Shown in pieces: positions 53,795 through 60,629 of a stretch of DNA of 64,000 nucleotides. The translations under genes were made by a program, and so were the position numbers. This stretch comes from JANMDS01 sp031430575. Lineage in GTDB: Bacteria > Pseudomonadota > Gammaproteobacteria > Burkholderiales > Casimicrobiaceae. Position 1 is the first letter of the stretch; the number at the start of each line of letters is the position of its first letter. Location of the stretch: contig JANPBT010000044.1 in NCBI GenBank assembly GCA_031430575.1, positions 1-64,000 of the forward strand, read 5' to 3'. The notes under the pieces are model-generated. The model was given only the letters and a program-made list of their open reading frames with translations, did no database searches and had not been told where the DNA came from.

Positions 53795-53814
53795 ACCCGC
53801 TGGATCGGGTTTTT
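53795..53814 (+). terminator. Short terminator-like hairpin
   Basis: ACCCG-CTGGAT-CGGGT stem-loop followed by TTTT; no rightward gene is clearly upstream. Confidence 0.3.
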
Positions 53815-53930
53815 CGGCAAAGCGGAAAGTGGATGCAAGCTGGAGCGCGCCCAGGCTGGATTGGGTTGATCGCCCCGGGCTGACTGCGGCTCTGGAGCAA
53901 GGCGCGCTGTGAGCGGCACTTTGTGCGTCA

Positions 53931-53948
53931 ACGCTTGCGGCGCAAAAT
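53931..53948 (+). repeat. Degenerate dispersed motif
   Basis: CGCTTGCGGCGCAAAATAC keeps the GCGGCGCA centre only; 32 bases before the metallo-beta-lactamase-fold gene. Confidence 0.45.
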
Positions 53949-53979
53949 ACGCACTCTCCAATATTGACCCTATCAAAAA

Positions 53980-54867
53980 ATGATTTTTGCCAGAAAATTT
54001 GCCCACAGCGCTGTGGTGGTGTTTGGCTTGGCGGCAGGCAGTGCGGTGGCCAACACGGCGCAAGTGGGCGCATTTACGTCCCCCGCAAAAACCTTTTCCA
54101 CCGCGAGCTATTGGCTCGAAGGCAGCGACGGGCTGCTCATGATCGACACCCAATTTTTGCCCAAAGAAGGCTTGCAAGCGGTTGAGCAGGCCGAGCGGGA
54201 GACGAGCAAAAAAGTAAAAACCGCGATTGTGCTGCACCCCAACCCCGATAAATTTAATGGCACCGAAGCGTTTCAAAAGCGCGCCATTCAAGTGCTCACT
54301 TCTGATGCCGTGATCGCCGCGATCCCCAGCGTACACATCATCCGCACTGGTTGGTTTGCCGAAGAATACACGCCTGATTACCCCGCCAATGCCGCGAAGC
54401 CCGCAAGCTTTGGCAATGCAACGATCTCGCAAAGCTTTGCAGGCGTGGCCGTTACCTTGCACGCGCTCGGCCCCGGGTGTAGCGCCGCGCACGTGGTCGT
54501 GCAAGCGGGCGACGCCGTATTCGTAGGCGATCTTATCAACCCCGAAAATCACGCGTGGTTGGAGCTTGGCACGATTGACGCGTGGCTCGATCGCCTAGAA
54601 GACATCCGCAAAATGAACCCCACCCGCGTGTTCCCCGGGCGGGGCAAGCCCGGCGGCGTAGAGCTTATCGACAACCAAGCCGCTTACCTGCGCTTCGTGC
54701 AAAAAACCGTGCGCGACGCCCAGCCCAGCGGCGCGCTTGGCGGCTTGCGAAAGCTGCTTTTGCAACGCACGATTGAAAACGCCTACCCCAAATTAGGCTA
54801 CGCGCTTTTCATGCGCGATGGGCTAGAAAAAGTCTGGGAGCTTGAGGCGCGCAAGGGCAACAAATAG
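53980..54867 (+). CDS. Metallo-beta-lactamase-fold protein with degraded metal site
   Basis: The 295-residue protein has a signal peptide (1-24, ending AVAN) and an MBL-like alpha-beta/beta-alpha layout: YWLEGSDGLLMIDTQFL, then LHPNPDKFNGTEAF where active members have HxHxDH, and later VFVGDLINPENHAWLELG and VFPGRGKPGG. Two histidines and the second Asp/His pair of the zinc site are changed, and the later GxG-H position is GPGC. It is therefore probably not a standard zinc hydrolase. Location: periplasm. A dispersed-motif pair lies 13 bases after the stop. Confidence 0.75.
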   Translation: MIFARKFAHSAVVVFGLAAGSAVANTAQVGAFTSPAKTFSTASYWLEGSDGLLMIDTQFLPKEGLQAVEQAERETSKKVKTAIVLHPNPDKFNGTEAFQKRAIQVLTSDAVIAAIPSVHIIRTGWFAEEYTPDYPANAAKPASFGNATISQSFAGVAVTLHALGPGCSAAHVVVQAGDAVFVGDLINPENHAWLELGTIDAWLDRLEDIRKMNPTRVFPGRGKPGGVELIDNQAAYLRFVQKTVRDAQPSGALGGLRKLLLQRTIENAYPKLGYALFMRDGLEKVWELEARKGNK

Positions 54868-55087
54868 CGTAACTGTAAGAAATACCTGCGGCGCAGAAAC
54901 GGTATTTTTTTTGGGTTTTTTCTTGAAAAAATCCGTTTCTGCGCTGCAGGTATTGATGCCGCCAACCTAGCCCAGCGCGTCGATGTAGAGCTGAATTCCG
55001 TGAGAATTCGCCATAAGCGCTGGAAACTCTGGGCGGGAAAAGGAGGGAGCTGCGCCCACTGTAAACGTGCGTAAACTTGGGTGGTGA
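54868..55087. other. Intergenic region before the island
   Basis: Holds the repeat pair 54881-54954 and about 130 bases with no recognised feature, ahead of the DinD fragment. Confidence 0.6.
54881..54954. repeat. Dispersed-motif inverted pair with extended arms
   Basis: AATACCTGCGGCGCAGAAAC and its near-complement (CTGCGCTGCAGG variant on the right) share 22-base arms, with T8 and T6 runs in the loop. Located 13 bases after the preceding stop, it is well placed as a terminator. Confidence 0.92.
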
Positions 55088-55276
55088 TATTTACACCACA
55101 AGGGCTCTGGTAGCAAACGGAAATTAGACGACGTGATGCTCACCCGCTACGCCTGCTACCTCATCGCCCAAAATGGCGATCCTAAGAAACAGCCTATTGC
55201 TTTTGCTCACCCGTATTTGTTACTCACCAAAAAAAAGAAAACCCGACATGGCCACCCGCAAACCTTCCGCGCCTAA
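55088..55276 (+). pseudogene. Fragment of DinD (DNA damage-inducible protein D)
   Basis: A frame opening just after TGA 55085-55087 reads KRKLDDVMLTRYACYLIAQNG and then DPKKQPIAFAHPY, which matches the conserved centre of DinD (LSRYACYLIAQN-DP-K--IA-AQTYF). Homology fades after about 55205 and the frame ends at about 55276. Both ends of the gene are missing. DinD genes are frequent companions of restriction-modification operons. Confidence 0.7.
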
Positions 55277-55463
55277 ATCACCCAAAGCAGCCAAAGCGCC
55301 GATTGGCATCGAAGCCACTCGCCACGATGCGGCCAGCCGCAAAAATATACCCACTGCGGAATACCAAAGCGTGATGCGCGACGATGAGAAATCGCCCATT
55401 CGCGTGGCCTATGCGCGGCGCAATCAAGATCTTGATCCGCAGCTCGTGGCGAGGCAATCTTGA
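55248..55463 (+). pseudogene. N-terminal remnant of a DNA adenine methyltransferase (Mod-type)
   Basis: ATG 55248 opens a 71-codon frame: a Lys/Pro/Ala-rich start, then ATRHDAASRKNIPTAEYQSV, MRDDEKSPIRVAYARRNQDLDPQLV, ending ARQS. The middle strings are the typical N-terminus of large site-specific adenine methyltransferases (type III Mod-like), which continue from DLDPQLVW into a several-hundred-residue catalytic region with DPPY. That region is missing. A C-terminal remnant of the same kind of protein lies at 56892-57341. Confidence 0.75.
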
Positions 55464-55502
55464 GAACCGCTGGACTAATCTCAACGGGAAGGTAGCTTAC
55501 AA

Positions 55503-56419
55503 ATGAAGTTTTGGGTAGGTGTAACCGATAGCGACTGGTTTTCCCAGCTAAGCGCTGAACCTGCGCTTGAACTGAATTTCTGGCAACCCAAAGGGGAGTC
55601 GCCCTACAGGCAGCTCGAACCTGGTGCATTTTTTTTGTTTAAGTTGAAAGCACCGTACAACTGTATTGCTGGCGGCGCTTATTTTGTAAAGTCCACGAAA
55701 CTTCCACTTTCGTTAGCATGGGAGACCTTTGGCCGCCTAAATGGTGTTTCAAGTATTGAAAACTTCAAATCGAAGATTCGCCGGTACGCGGCTTCCAATA
55801 TTGTTGACCCCGAGATCGGTTGCACGATTCTTACCCAACCTTTTTTTGGGATCGTACTGATTGGATTCCGTGTCCTGACTCTTTTAAAGGAAGCATCGTA
55901 CGGGGGAAATACTACGATACAGTTGAACCCGATGGTCGAACACTTTGGGATCAAGTAAACCAGCGTTTAACTGCACAAGCCCCCAATTCACGCTATCAAA
56001 TTCGCGAACCAAGCGCGCGTTACGGACCTCCGACGCTAACAAAACCGCGTTTGGGTCAAGGCGCATTTCGCATTGTTGTCACAGATGCTTATGATCGACG
56101 ATGTGCAATTACGGGCGAAAATACACTTCCAGTGTTGGAAGCTGCACATATTGTGCCGTTTGCGAACGAGGGACCTCACGAAGTCTCAAACGGGCTTCTC
56201 ATGCGTGCAGATTTTCACAAGTTATTTGATATTGGTCTCGTAACGGTAACGACCGAACTGAAAATCAGAGTTAGTGGCCAAATACGGGAGCGCTTTTTTA
56301 ATGGGAAGGCGTACTACAGACTTAACGAGCAACCGCTCGCCGTATTGCCAAGCGCGGTTGCGGATCGGCCTAGGACTGATTTTTTAGATTGGCACAACAG
56401 AAATGTCTTTATTCCATAA
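55503..56419 (+). pseudogene. HNH endonuclease with N-terminal PUA/EVE-like domain, frameshifted at a T7 run
   Basis: The first frame (from ATG 55503) reads a recognisable N-terminal module: MKFWVGVTDSDWF, NFWQPKG, PGAFFLFKL, GGAYFV, LAWETFGRLNGV, IGCTILTQPFF. It then leaves the family frame at TTTTTTT (55841-55847) and ends at 55958. The other frame (seen from 55820) continues WDRTDWIPCPDSFKGSIVRGK and the HNH nuclease: RRCAITGENTLPVLEAAHIVPFA and NGLLMRADFHKLFDIG, to 56419. One additional T joins them into a protein of about 305 residues. The N-terminal module resembles base-reading PUA/EVE domains, so a modification-dependent restriction function is plausible for an intact version. Base composition is more AT-rich than in neighbours and no dispersed motif occurs. 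Confidence 0.78.
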
Positions 56420-56428
56420 GGAGTGGCG

Positions 56429-56776
56429 ATGTTACGACCCGAATTACTCTCCAAGCTTCTGAGCTTCCGCAGCGATCGTGATTGGGAACAATTCCATAGT
56501 CCGCGCAATCTTGCCACTGCAATATGTACTGAGGCCGCGGAGCTCCTCGAACCTTTTCGCTGGACCTCAGAAAAGCAGGTCGAACAAAACCTTACTTCGA
56601 TGCGGGCGGAGATTTCTCAAGAAATCGCAGACCTTGTTATATTGATTTCGTACCTTGCGCACGACCTCTCGATAGATATTGACGAAGCGGTCGACAAAAA
56701 ATTAGAAATTAATGCGTTGAAATACCCTGCGGAACAATTTAGAGGATCCAATCGGAAGTACGTCAAAAATAGCTAA
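56429..56776 (+). CDS. MazG-like nucleotide pyrophosphohydrolase (RS21-C6 type)
   Basis: ATG 56429, preceded by AAGGAG, gives 115 residues. The all-alpha NTP-PPase fold is evident: FHSPRNLATAICTEAAELLEPFRW carries the first ExxE metal motif, EISQEIADLVILISYLA the second with E and D, and the KKLEINALKYP tail is typical of RS21-C6/dCTPase-like proteins. It removes pyrophosphate from (d)NTPs. It starts 9 bases after the HNH stop, so the two form a cassette; MazG-like genes occur often in defence islands. Confidence 0.85.
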   Translation: MLRPELLSKLLSFRSDRDWEQFHSPRNLATAICTEAAELLEPFRWTSEKQVEQNLTSMRAEISQEIADLVILISYLAHDLSIDIDEAVDKKLEINALKYPAEQFRGSNRKYVKNS

Positions 56777-56891
56777 TTAATCTATTTCGACAGCACTCGA
56801 TTTCTATCTTGGATTCTTGAAACTATTTGTTGAAAATAGCGCCTGTTACTTTTTTGCGGATTTAAGGGTGGATTATCAGAAAAAATCCCGC

Positions 56892-57341
56892 ATGAACGCA
56901 GATTTGCACATGGCCGAAGATTTGAAAAATACCGGCAAGGGCAATTTGTTTGTGATCTTTGGCGAGCCCGATATTGAAATCTGCGCCGCAGGCAATGATG
57001 CGGAAGGCAACGCGCAAGTGCAGGTGAAAGTATTGGGCGTCGATGTGTTTGACCCAAATTCGGGCGAAGTGCGCAGCGACGGCGCCGATGGCATTGCCTG
57101 CTGGTTTATTGATACCGATTACAACGAAGAGAGCTTCTTCGTGCGCCAAGCCTATTTCCTAGGCGCAGCAGACCCCTACAAAGCACTCAAAACCACGCTC
57201 AAAGCGGAGATCAACGAAGAAGCGTGGGCGAGCCTGCATAGCGACATTTCCCGCCCATTCGGCAAGCCCAGCTCGGGGCGAATTGCGGTGAAAGTGATTA
57301 ACCATCTGGGCGATGAAGTGATGAAAGTGTTCAAGATTTAA
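56892..57341 (+). pseudogene. C-terminal remnant of a DNA adenine methyltransferase (Mod-type)
   Basis: The frame (first usable ATG 56892; another at 56910) reads EDLKNTGKGNLFVIFGEPDI, then GVDVFDPNSGEVRSDGADGI, ACWFIDTDYNEESFFVR, YFLGAADPYKALKTTLKAEI, SRPFGKP and KVINHLGDEVMKVFKI before the stop. This is the typical C-terminus of Mod-like site-specific methyltransferases; the catalytic part is absent. With the N-terminal fragment at 55248-55463 it brackets the HNH/MazG cassette. A dispersed motif encodes ICAAG at about residue 31. Confidence 0.72.
56977..56995 (-). repeat. Dispersed motif copy in the methyltransferase remnant
   Basis: Exact core with GGCAA flank; coding strand reads ICAAG. 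Confidence 0.88.
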
Positions 57342-57354
57342 GCGCTTAATGTGT

Positions 57355-57430
57355 AAATACCTGCGGCGCAGAAACGGCCTTTTTTAGGCAATATCTCGTG
57401 AAATTGGCCATTTCTGCGCCGCAGGTATTT
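57355..57430. repeat. Dispersed-motif inverted pair with extended arms
   Basis: Arms of about 24 bases (AAATACCTGCGGCGCAGAAA plus CGGCC, and its complement) lie 14 bases after the methyltransferase remnant. Loop contains T6. A likely terminator. Confidence 0.93.
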
Positions 57431-57508
57431 GCGTTGAAAGACGTTCAAGTCTGTAAAAAATCGTTTCTATACCCAAAAAACTTTTGTTTTCAATGCGTTA
57501 AATACATA

Positions 57509-57538
57509 TTGACACGTGCACGTCGTTAATTCTATAAT
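57509..57538 (+). promoter_or_regulatory. Sigma-70 promoter of the regulator-cydAB operon
   Basis: TTGACA (57509-57514) and TATAAT (57533-57538) are perfect consensus boxes with an 18-base spacer, 30 bases before the regulator ATG. Confidence 0.88.
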
Positions 57539-57556
57539 TTCAGTAATTACTGAAAT
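57537..57556. promoter_or_regulatory. 20-base perfect palindromic operator
   Basis: ATTTCAGTAATTACTGAAAT is a perfect palindrome that overlaps the last two bases of the -10 box and covers the expected transcription start. It is well placed for autorepression by the adjoining GbsR/MarR-type regulator. Confidence 0.8.
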
Positions 57557-57568
57557 ATCAAGAAATAC

Positions 57569-58132
57569 ATGAATTTAACTCCACTCGTACAAAGCTTCGT
57601 ACTCCACTTCGGCGAGATGGGCTCGCGCTGGGGAATTAACCGCACGGTGGGGCAGATTTACGCGCTGTTGTTTGTGAGCGAAAGGCCGCTGAATGCGGAT
57701 GAGATCGCCGAGGCGCTGGCTTTTTCGCGCTCGAATGTGAGCATGGGGCTGAAAGAGCTCGATTCGTGGCGGCTGGTGCGTTTGCAGCATTTGCCGGGTG
57801 ATCGGCGGGAATATTTCTCTGCGCCGGAAGATGTGTGGGCGATTTTTCGCACGCTGGCCGATGAGCGCAGGAAGCGCGAGATCGACCCAACGCTTTCGAT
57901 GCTGCGCGATGCGATTTTGGTGTCGCCGGAAAATCCAGAAGACCGATTTGCGCAGGAGCGCATGCGGGCGATGCATGAGTTGATTGAAACGGTTACCGAT
58001 TGGTTCACCGACGTACAAAAGTTGGATGAACAAACCCTGCGTAAGCTCATGAAGCTGGGCGCAGCGGCGCAGAAAGTTCTCGAATTCACTGGGAAATTAG
58101 GGCTTGGAGGCTCACATGAACGCAGTAGTTGA
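57569..58132 (+). CDS. GbsR/MarR-family transcriptional regulator
   Basis: The 187-residue protein has GEMGSRWGINRTVGQIYALLFVSERPLNADEIAEALAFSRSNVSMGLKELDSWRLVR, the GbsR-type winged helix-turn-helix, followed by a wing (PGDRREYF) and a helical dimerisation tail. Its end overlaps the cydA start by 17 bases, so it should be translated with cydAB. The consensus promoter with a covering palindrome upstream suggests autoregulation of the whole operon. The signal is unknown; redox or respiratory inhibitors are reasonable guesses. Confidence 0.9.
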   Translation: MNLTPLVQSFVLHFGEMGSRWGINRTVGQIYALLFVSERPLNADEIAEALAFSRSNVSMGLKELDSWRLVRLQHLPGDRREYFSAPEDVWAIFRTLADERRKREIDPTLSMLRDAILVSPENPEDRFAQERMRAMHELIETVTDWFTDVQKLDEQTLRKLMKLGAAAQKVLEFTGKLGLGGSHERSS

Positions 58133-59504
58133 CACCGTAGTTGATCCACTTTTATTGCATCGCATTCAGTTCGCAGCGAATATTAGTTTTCATATTTTGT
58201 TCCCGACGATCACGATTGCGCTGGCGTGGGTGTTGCTTTTTTTTAAGTTGCGGTTTAACGCGACGCGCGATCAAAAATGGATGGAAGCGTACGGCTTTTG
58301 GGTGAAAATTTTCGCGCTTACGTTTGCGCTGGGCGTAGTCAGCGGCATTACGATGAGCTTTCAATTCGGCACCAATTGGCCGGGCTTTATGAAGAAGGTG
58401 GGCAACATTGCGGGCCCGCTTTTGGCCTATGAAGTGCTCACCGCCTTTTTCTTAGAGGCTACCTTTCTGGGCATCATGCTTTTCGGTATGCAGCGGGTTT
58501 CCAATCGCGTGCACACGCTGGCGACCTTTTTGGTGGCGTTTGGCACGAGCATGTCGGCCTTTTGGATTTTGGCGCTCAACTCCTGGATGCAAACGCCCGC
58601 GGGCTTCGAGATGCGCGCGAACGCCAGCGGCGAAATGGTGGCCTTCGCAACGGATTGGTGGGCGATCATATTCAATCCTTCGTTCCCTTACAAATTCGCG
58701 CATATGTTCACCGCGTGTTTCGTCACCGTCTCATTTGTGTTGGCGGGCTTAAGCGCGTATCGCTGGTTGCGTGGCGACCGGTCTGATGCGGTGTTGGCTA
58801 CGCTCAAAACTGGCGTGGTGATGGCCGCAGTAGTCGTGCCGCTGCAAATTGGTTTGGGTGATTTGCATGGGCTCAACACGATGAAACACCAGCCCGCCAA
58901 ACTCGCTGCGATGGAAGGCATTTGGGAGACACAAAAAGGCGTGGGCGCTGTGCTTTTTGCCTTACCTGATGAAAAAACGCGATCAAACAAATATGAAATT
59001 GCGATACCAAAATTGGCGAGCTTTTATCTCACGCATGATCTCAATGGCGAAGTGAAAGGGTTGAACGAATTCGTGGGCAAACACCCGCCAGTTGCGCCCG
59101 TCTTCTGGGCGTTTCGGGTGATGGTGGGCGTAGGAATGTTGATGCTTGTGGTGGGTTGGTTTTCAGCTTGGAAATTCCTTCGCAAGCGCACGCTACCAAC
59201 GTGGCTTGCGCGTGTGCTCGTAGGCATGACGTTCTCCGGCTGGGTGGCAACCCTAGCAGGATGGTATGTCACCGAAATCGGCCGCCAACCGTATTTGGTA
59301 ACGGGCGTGCTCACCACCAAGGCGGCCGCAGCCACGATCCCCACGCCGATGCTCATGAGCACGTTAGCGATGTATTTGATGCTCTATGTGGTGCTGCTCG
59401 TCGCCTACATTTCGGTGGTGTTTCATATGGCGCGCAAAGCGGGCTACGCTGCGCCGCAGGCGCGATTCAACCCCGTGATTTTCAATAACGTGGAAAGGGC
59501 ATAA
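58116..59504 (+). CDS. cydA: Cytochrome bd-type (cyanide-insensitive) oxidase subunit I
   Basis: ATG 58116 follows GGAGG. The 462-residue membrane protein is shorter than E. coli CydA (522) because the Q-loop after GLGDLHGLNTMKHQPAKLAAMEG is short, as in CioA oxidases. Heme ligands are recognisable: His in LLLHRIQFA (heme b595/d side) and His in FPYKFAHMF (heme b558). The GWYVTEIGRQPYLV motif holds the conserved glutamate and Arg-Gln. It oxidises ubiquinol and reduces oxygen to water with high affinity. A weak core match lies near 59449. Confidence 0.95.
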   Translation: MNAVVDTVVDPLLLHRIQFAANISFHILFPTITIALAWVLLFFKLRFNATRDQKWMEAYGFWVKIFALTFALGVVSGITMSFQFGTNWPGFMKKVGNIAGPLLAYEVLTAFFLEATFLGIMLFGMQRVSNRVHTLATFLVAFGTSMSAFWILALNSWMQTPAGFEMRANASGEMVAFATDWWAIIFNPSFPYKFAHMFTACFVTVSFVLAGLSAYRWLRGDRSDAVLATLKTGVVMAAVVVPLQIGLGDLHGLNTMKHQPAKLAAMEGIWETQKGVGAVLFALPDEKTRSNKYEIAIPKLASFYLTHDLNGEVKGLNEFVGKHPPVAPVFWAFRVMVGVGMLMLVVGWFSAWKFLRKRTLPTWLARVLVGMTFSGWVATLAGWYVTEIGRQPYLVTGVLTTKAAAATIPTPMLMSTLAMYLMLYVVLLVAYISVVFHMARKAGYAAPQARFNPVIFNNVERA

Positions 59505-59508
59505 AGTC

Positions 59509-60531
59509 ATGCACGCAATGGATACTTTCAACGATTGGCTCCCGGTAATTTTTATGGGCGTGATGGGCTTGGCGATGCTGGCCTACGTTGTGCTCGATGG
59601 CTATGATTTGGGCGTGGGCATTTTGCTGCGCTCGGCCAGCGCGCCGGATCAAGACGCGATGATTGCTTCCATCGGCCCTTTTTGGGATGCAAACGAAACG
59701 TGGCTCGTTTTGGGTGTGGGCATTTTGCTTACGTGCTTCCCTGCTGCCCATGGCGTAATCTTGGGGGCTCTGTATTTGCCGGTAGCCATCATGCTGCTCG
59801 GGCTCATTTTGCGCGGGGTCGCGTTTGATTTTCGCGCTAAGGCGCGCGCGGGCTCCAAGCCACTGTGGAATCTTGCCTTCTGGGTGGGCTCGCTCATCAC
59901 AGCGCTCGCGCAGGGATACATGCTCGGGCGCTATATCGTGGGCTTCGATGCATCTTGGCAAGCGCAAGCGTTTGCCGCGCTGATCGCAATGTGTCTGGTT
60001 GCGGGCTACGCGCTCTTGGGCGCGTGCTGGCTCATCTTAAAAGCAGAAGGCAATTTGCAGTTGCGCGCCGTTCGTTCGGCGCGGCGTGCGCTGTGGTTCA
60101 CCGCGCTTGGTGTGGCCGCCGTTTCCATCGCCACGCCCCTCATCAGTCACGCCATTTTCGTGAAATGGTTTACGTTGCCCTATGTCGTTTTGTTAGCTCC
60201 AGTGCCACTCGCTACTGCGCTTTTGTTTTTCATCACAGCGCGCAGCCTGGGCCGCTTGCCAACGCGCTTCGAGCAAGGCAACACCTACGGCGAATGGGTG
60301 CCTTTCGCGGGCAGCGTAGGCATTTTTTGCTTAGCTTTTTACGGGCTCGCCTACAGCCTGTTTCCCTACCTCGTCGTAAATGAAATGACAGTGTGGCAAG
60401 CCGCCAGCGACCCCGAAGCGCTACGCATTATTTTTGCGGGTGCGGCAGTGGTCGTGCCCGTAATCATCGGCTACACCGCGTATTCGTACCGGGTATTTCG
60501 TGGCAAAGCACGGGCGCTGAGTTATGAGTAA
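59509..60531 (+). CDS. cydB: Cytochrome bd-type oxidase subunit II
   Basis: The 340-residue protein starts 4 bases after cydA and has the CydB signatures AYVVLDGYDLGVGIL, FWDANETWLVLG and the GxLLGA-like ALYLPVAIML segment, with eight or nine membrane helices. It completes the heterodimer. No cydX-like small ORF is evident before the repeat pair that follows 9 bases after the stop. Confidence 0.95.
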   Translation: MHAMDTFNDWLPVIFMGVMGLAMLAYVVLDGYDLGVGILLRSASAPDQDAMIASIGPFWDANETWLVLGVGILLTCFPAAHGVILGALYLPVAIMLLGLILRGVAFDFRAKARAGSKPLWNLAFWVGSLITALAQGYMLGRYIVGFDASWQAQAFAALIAMCLVAGYALLGACWLILKAEGNLQLRAVRSARRALWFTALGVAAVSIATPLISHAIFVKWFTLPYVVLLAPVPLATALLFFITARSLGRLPTRFEQGNTYGEWVPFAGSVGIFCLAFYGLAYSLFPYLVVNEMTVWQAASDPEALRIIFAGAAVVVPVIIGYTAYSYRVFRGKARALSYE

Positions 60532-60540
60532 AAAGCACGC

Positions 60541-60617
60541 AATACCTGCGGCGCAGAAATGGCCTTTTTGAAGGTGATATTTCCCCAAAAATGGCCGATT
60601 CTGCGCCGCAGGTATTT
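60541..60617. repeat. Dispersed-motif inverted pair with extended arms
   Basis: AATACCTGCGGCGCAGAAAT plus GGCC and its near-complement, 9 bases after cydB and 13 bases from the convergent beta-oxidation gene; a T5 run on each side of the loop would allow termination in both directions. Confidence 0.93.
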
Positions 60618-60629
60618 GCCGCTATTTGA

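Larger units (their letters stand above)
53569..53979. other. 411-base intergenic region
   Basis: No recognisable gene. Short frames exist in both strands but lack ribosome sites and family likeness; a 76-codon frame at 53653-53883 starts with TTG and is doubtful. Contains a short terminator-like hairpin (53795-53814) and a degenerate dispersed motif (53931-53948). Confidence 0.55.

Noticed and set aside
53683..54552. 289-codon leftward open frame
   Set aside because: It lies antisense to the metallo-beta-lactamase-fold gene, has no recognisable domain or ribosome site, and looks like a compositional shadow.
57817..57830. TCTGCGCCGGAAG in the GbsR-type gene as another motif copy
   Set aside because: Only half of the core matches; such half matches are expected in GC-rich coding DNA.
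59449..59461. CTGCGCCGCAGG in cydA
   Set aside because: It matches the core but not the AT-rich flanks, so I treat it as a weak match and leave it out of the count; the same applies to 43927-43940 in crcB.
1821..60617. Reading the dispersed motif as a CRISPR array or integron attC sites
   Set aside because: Copies are not regularly spaced, have no unique spacers or cassette structure, and most lie inside ordinary genes.
1821..60617. Reading the dispersed motif as Chi or KOPS
   Set aside because: Those are strand-biased along a replichore; this motif is nearly palindromic at its core and equally frequent on both strands.
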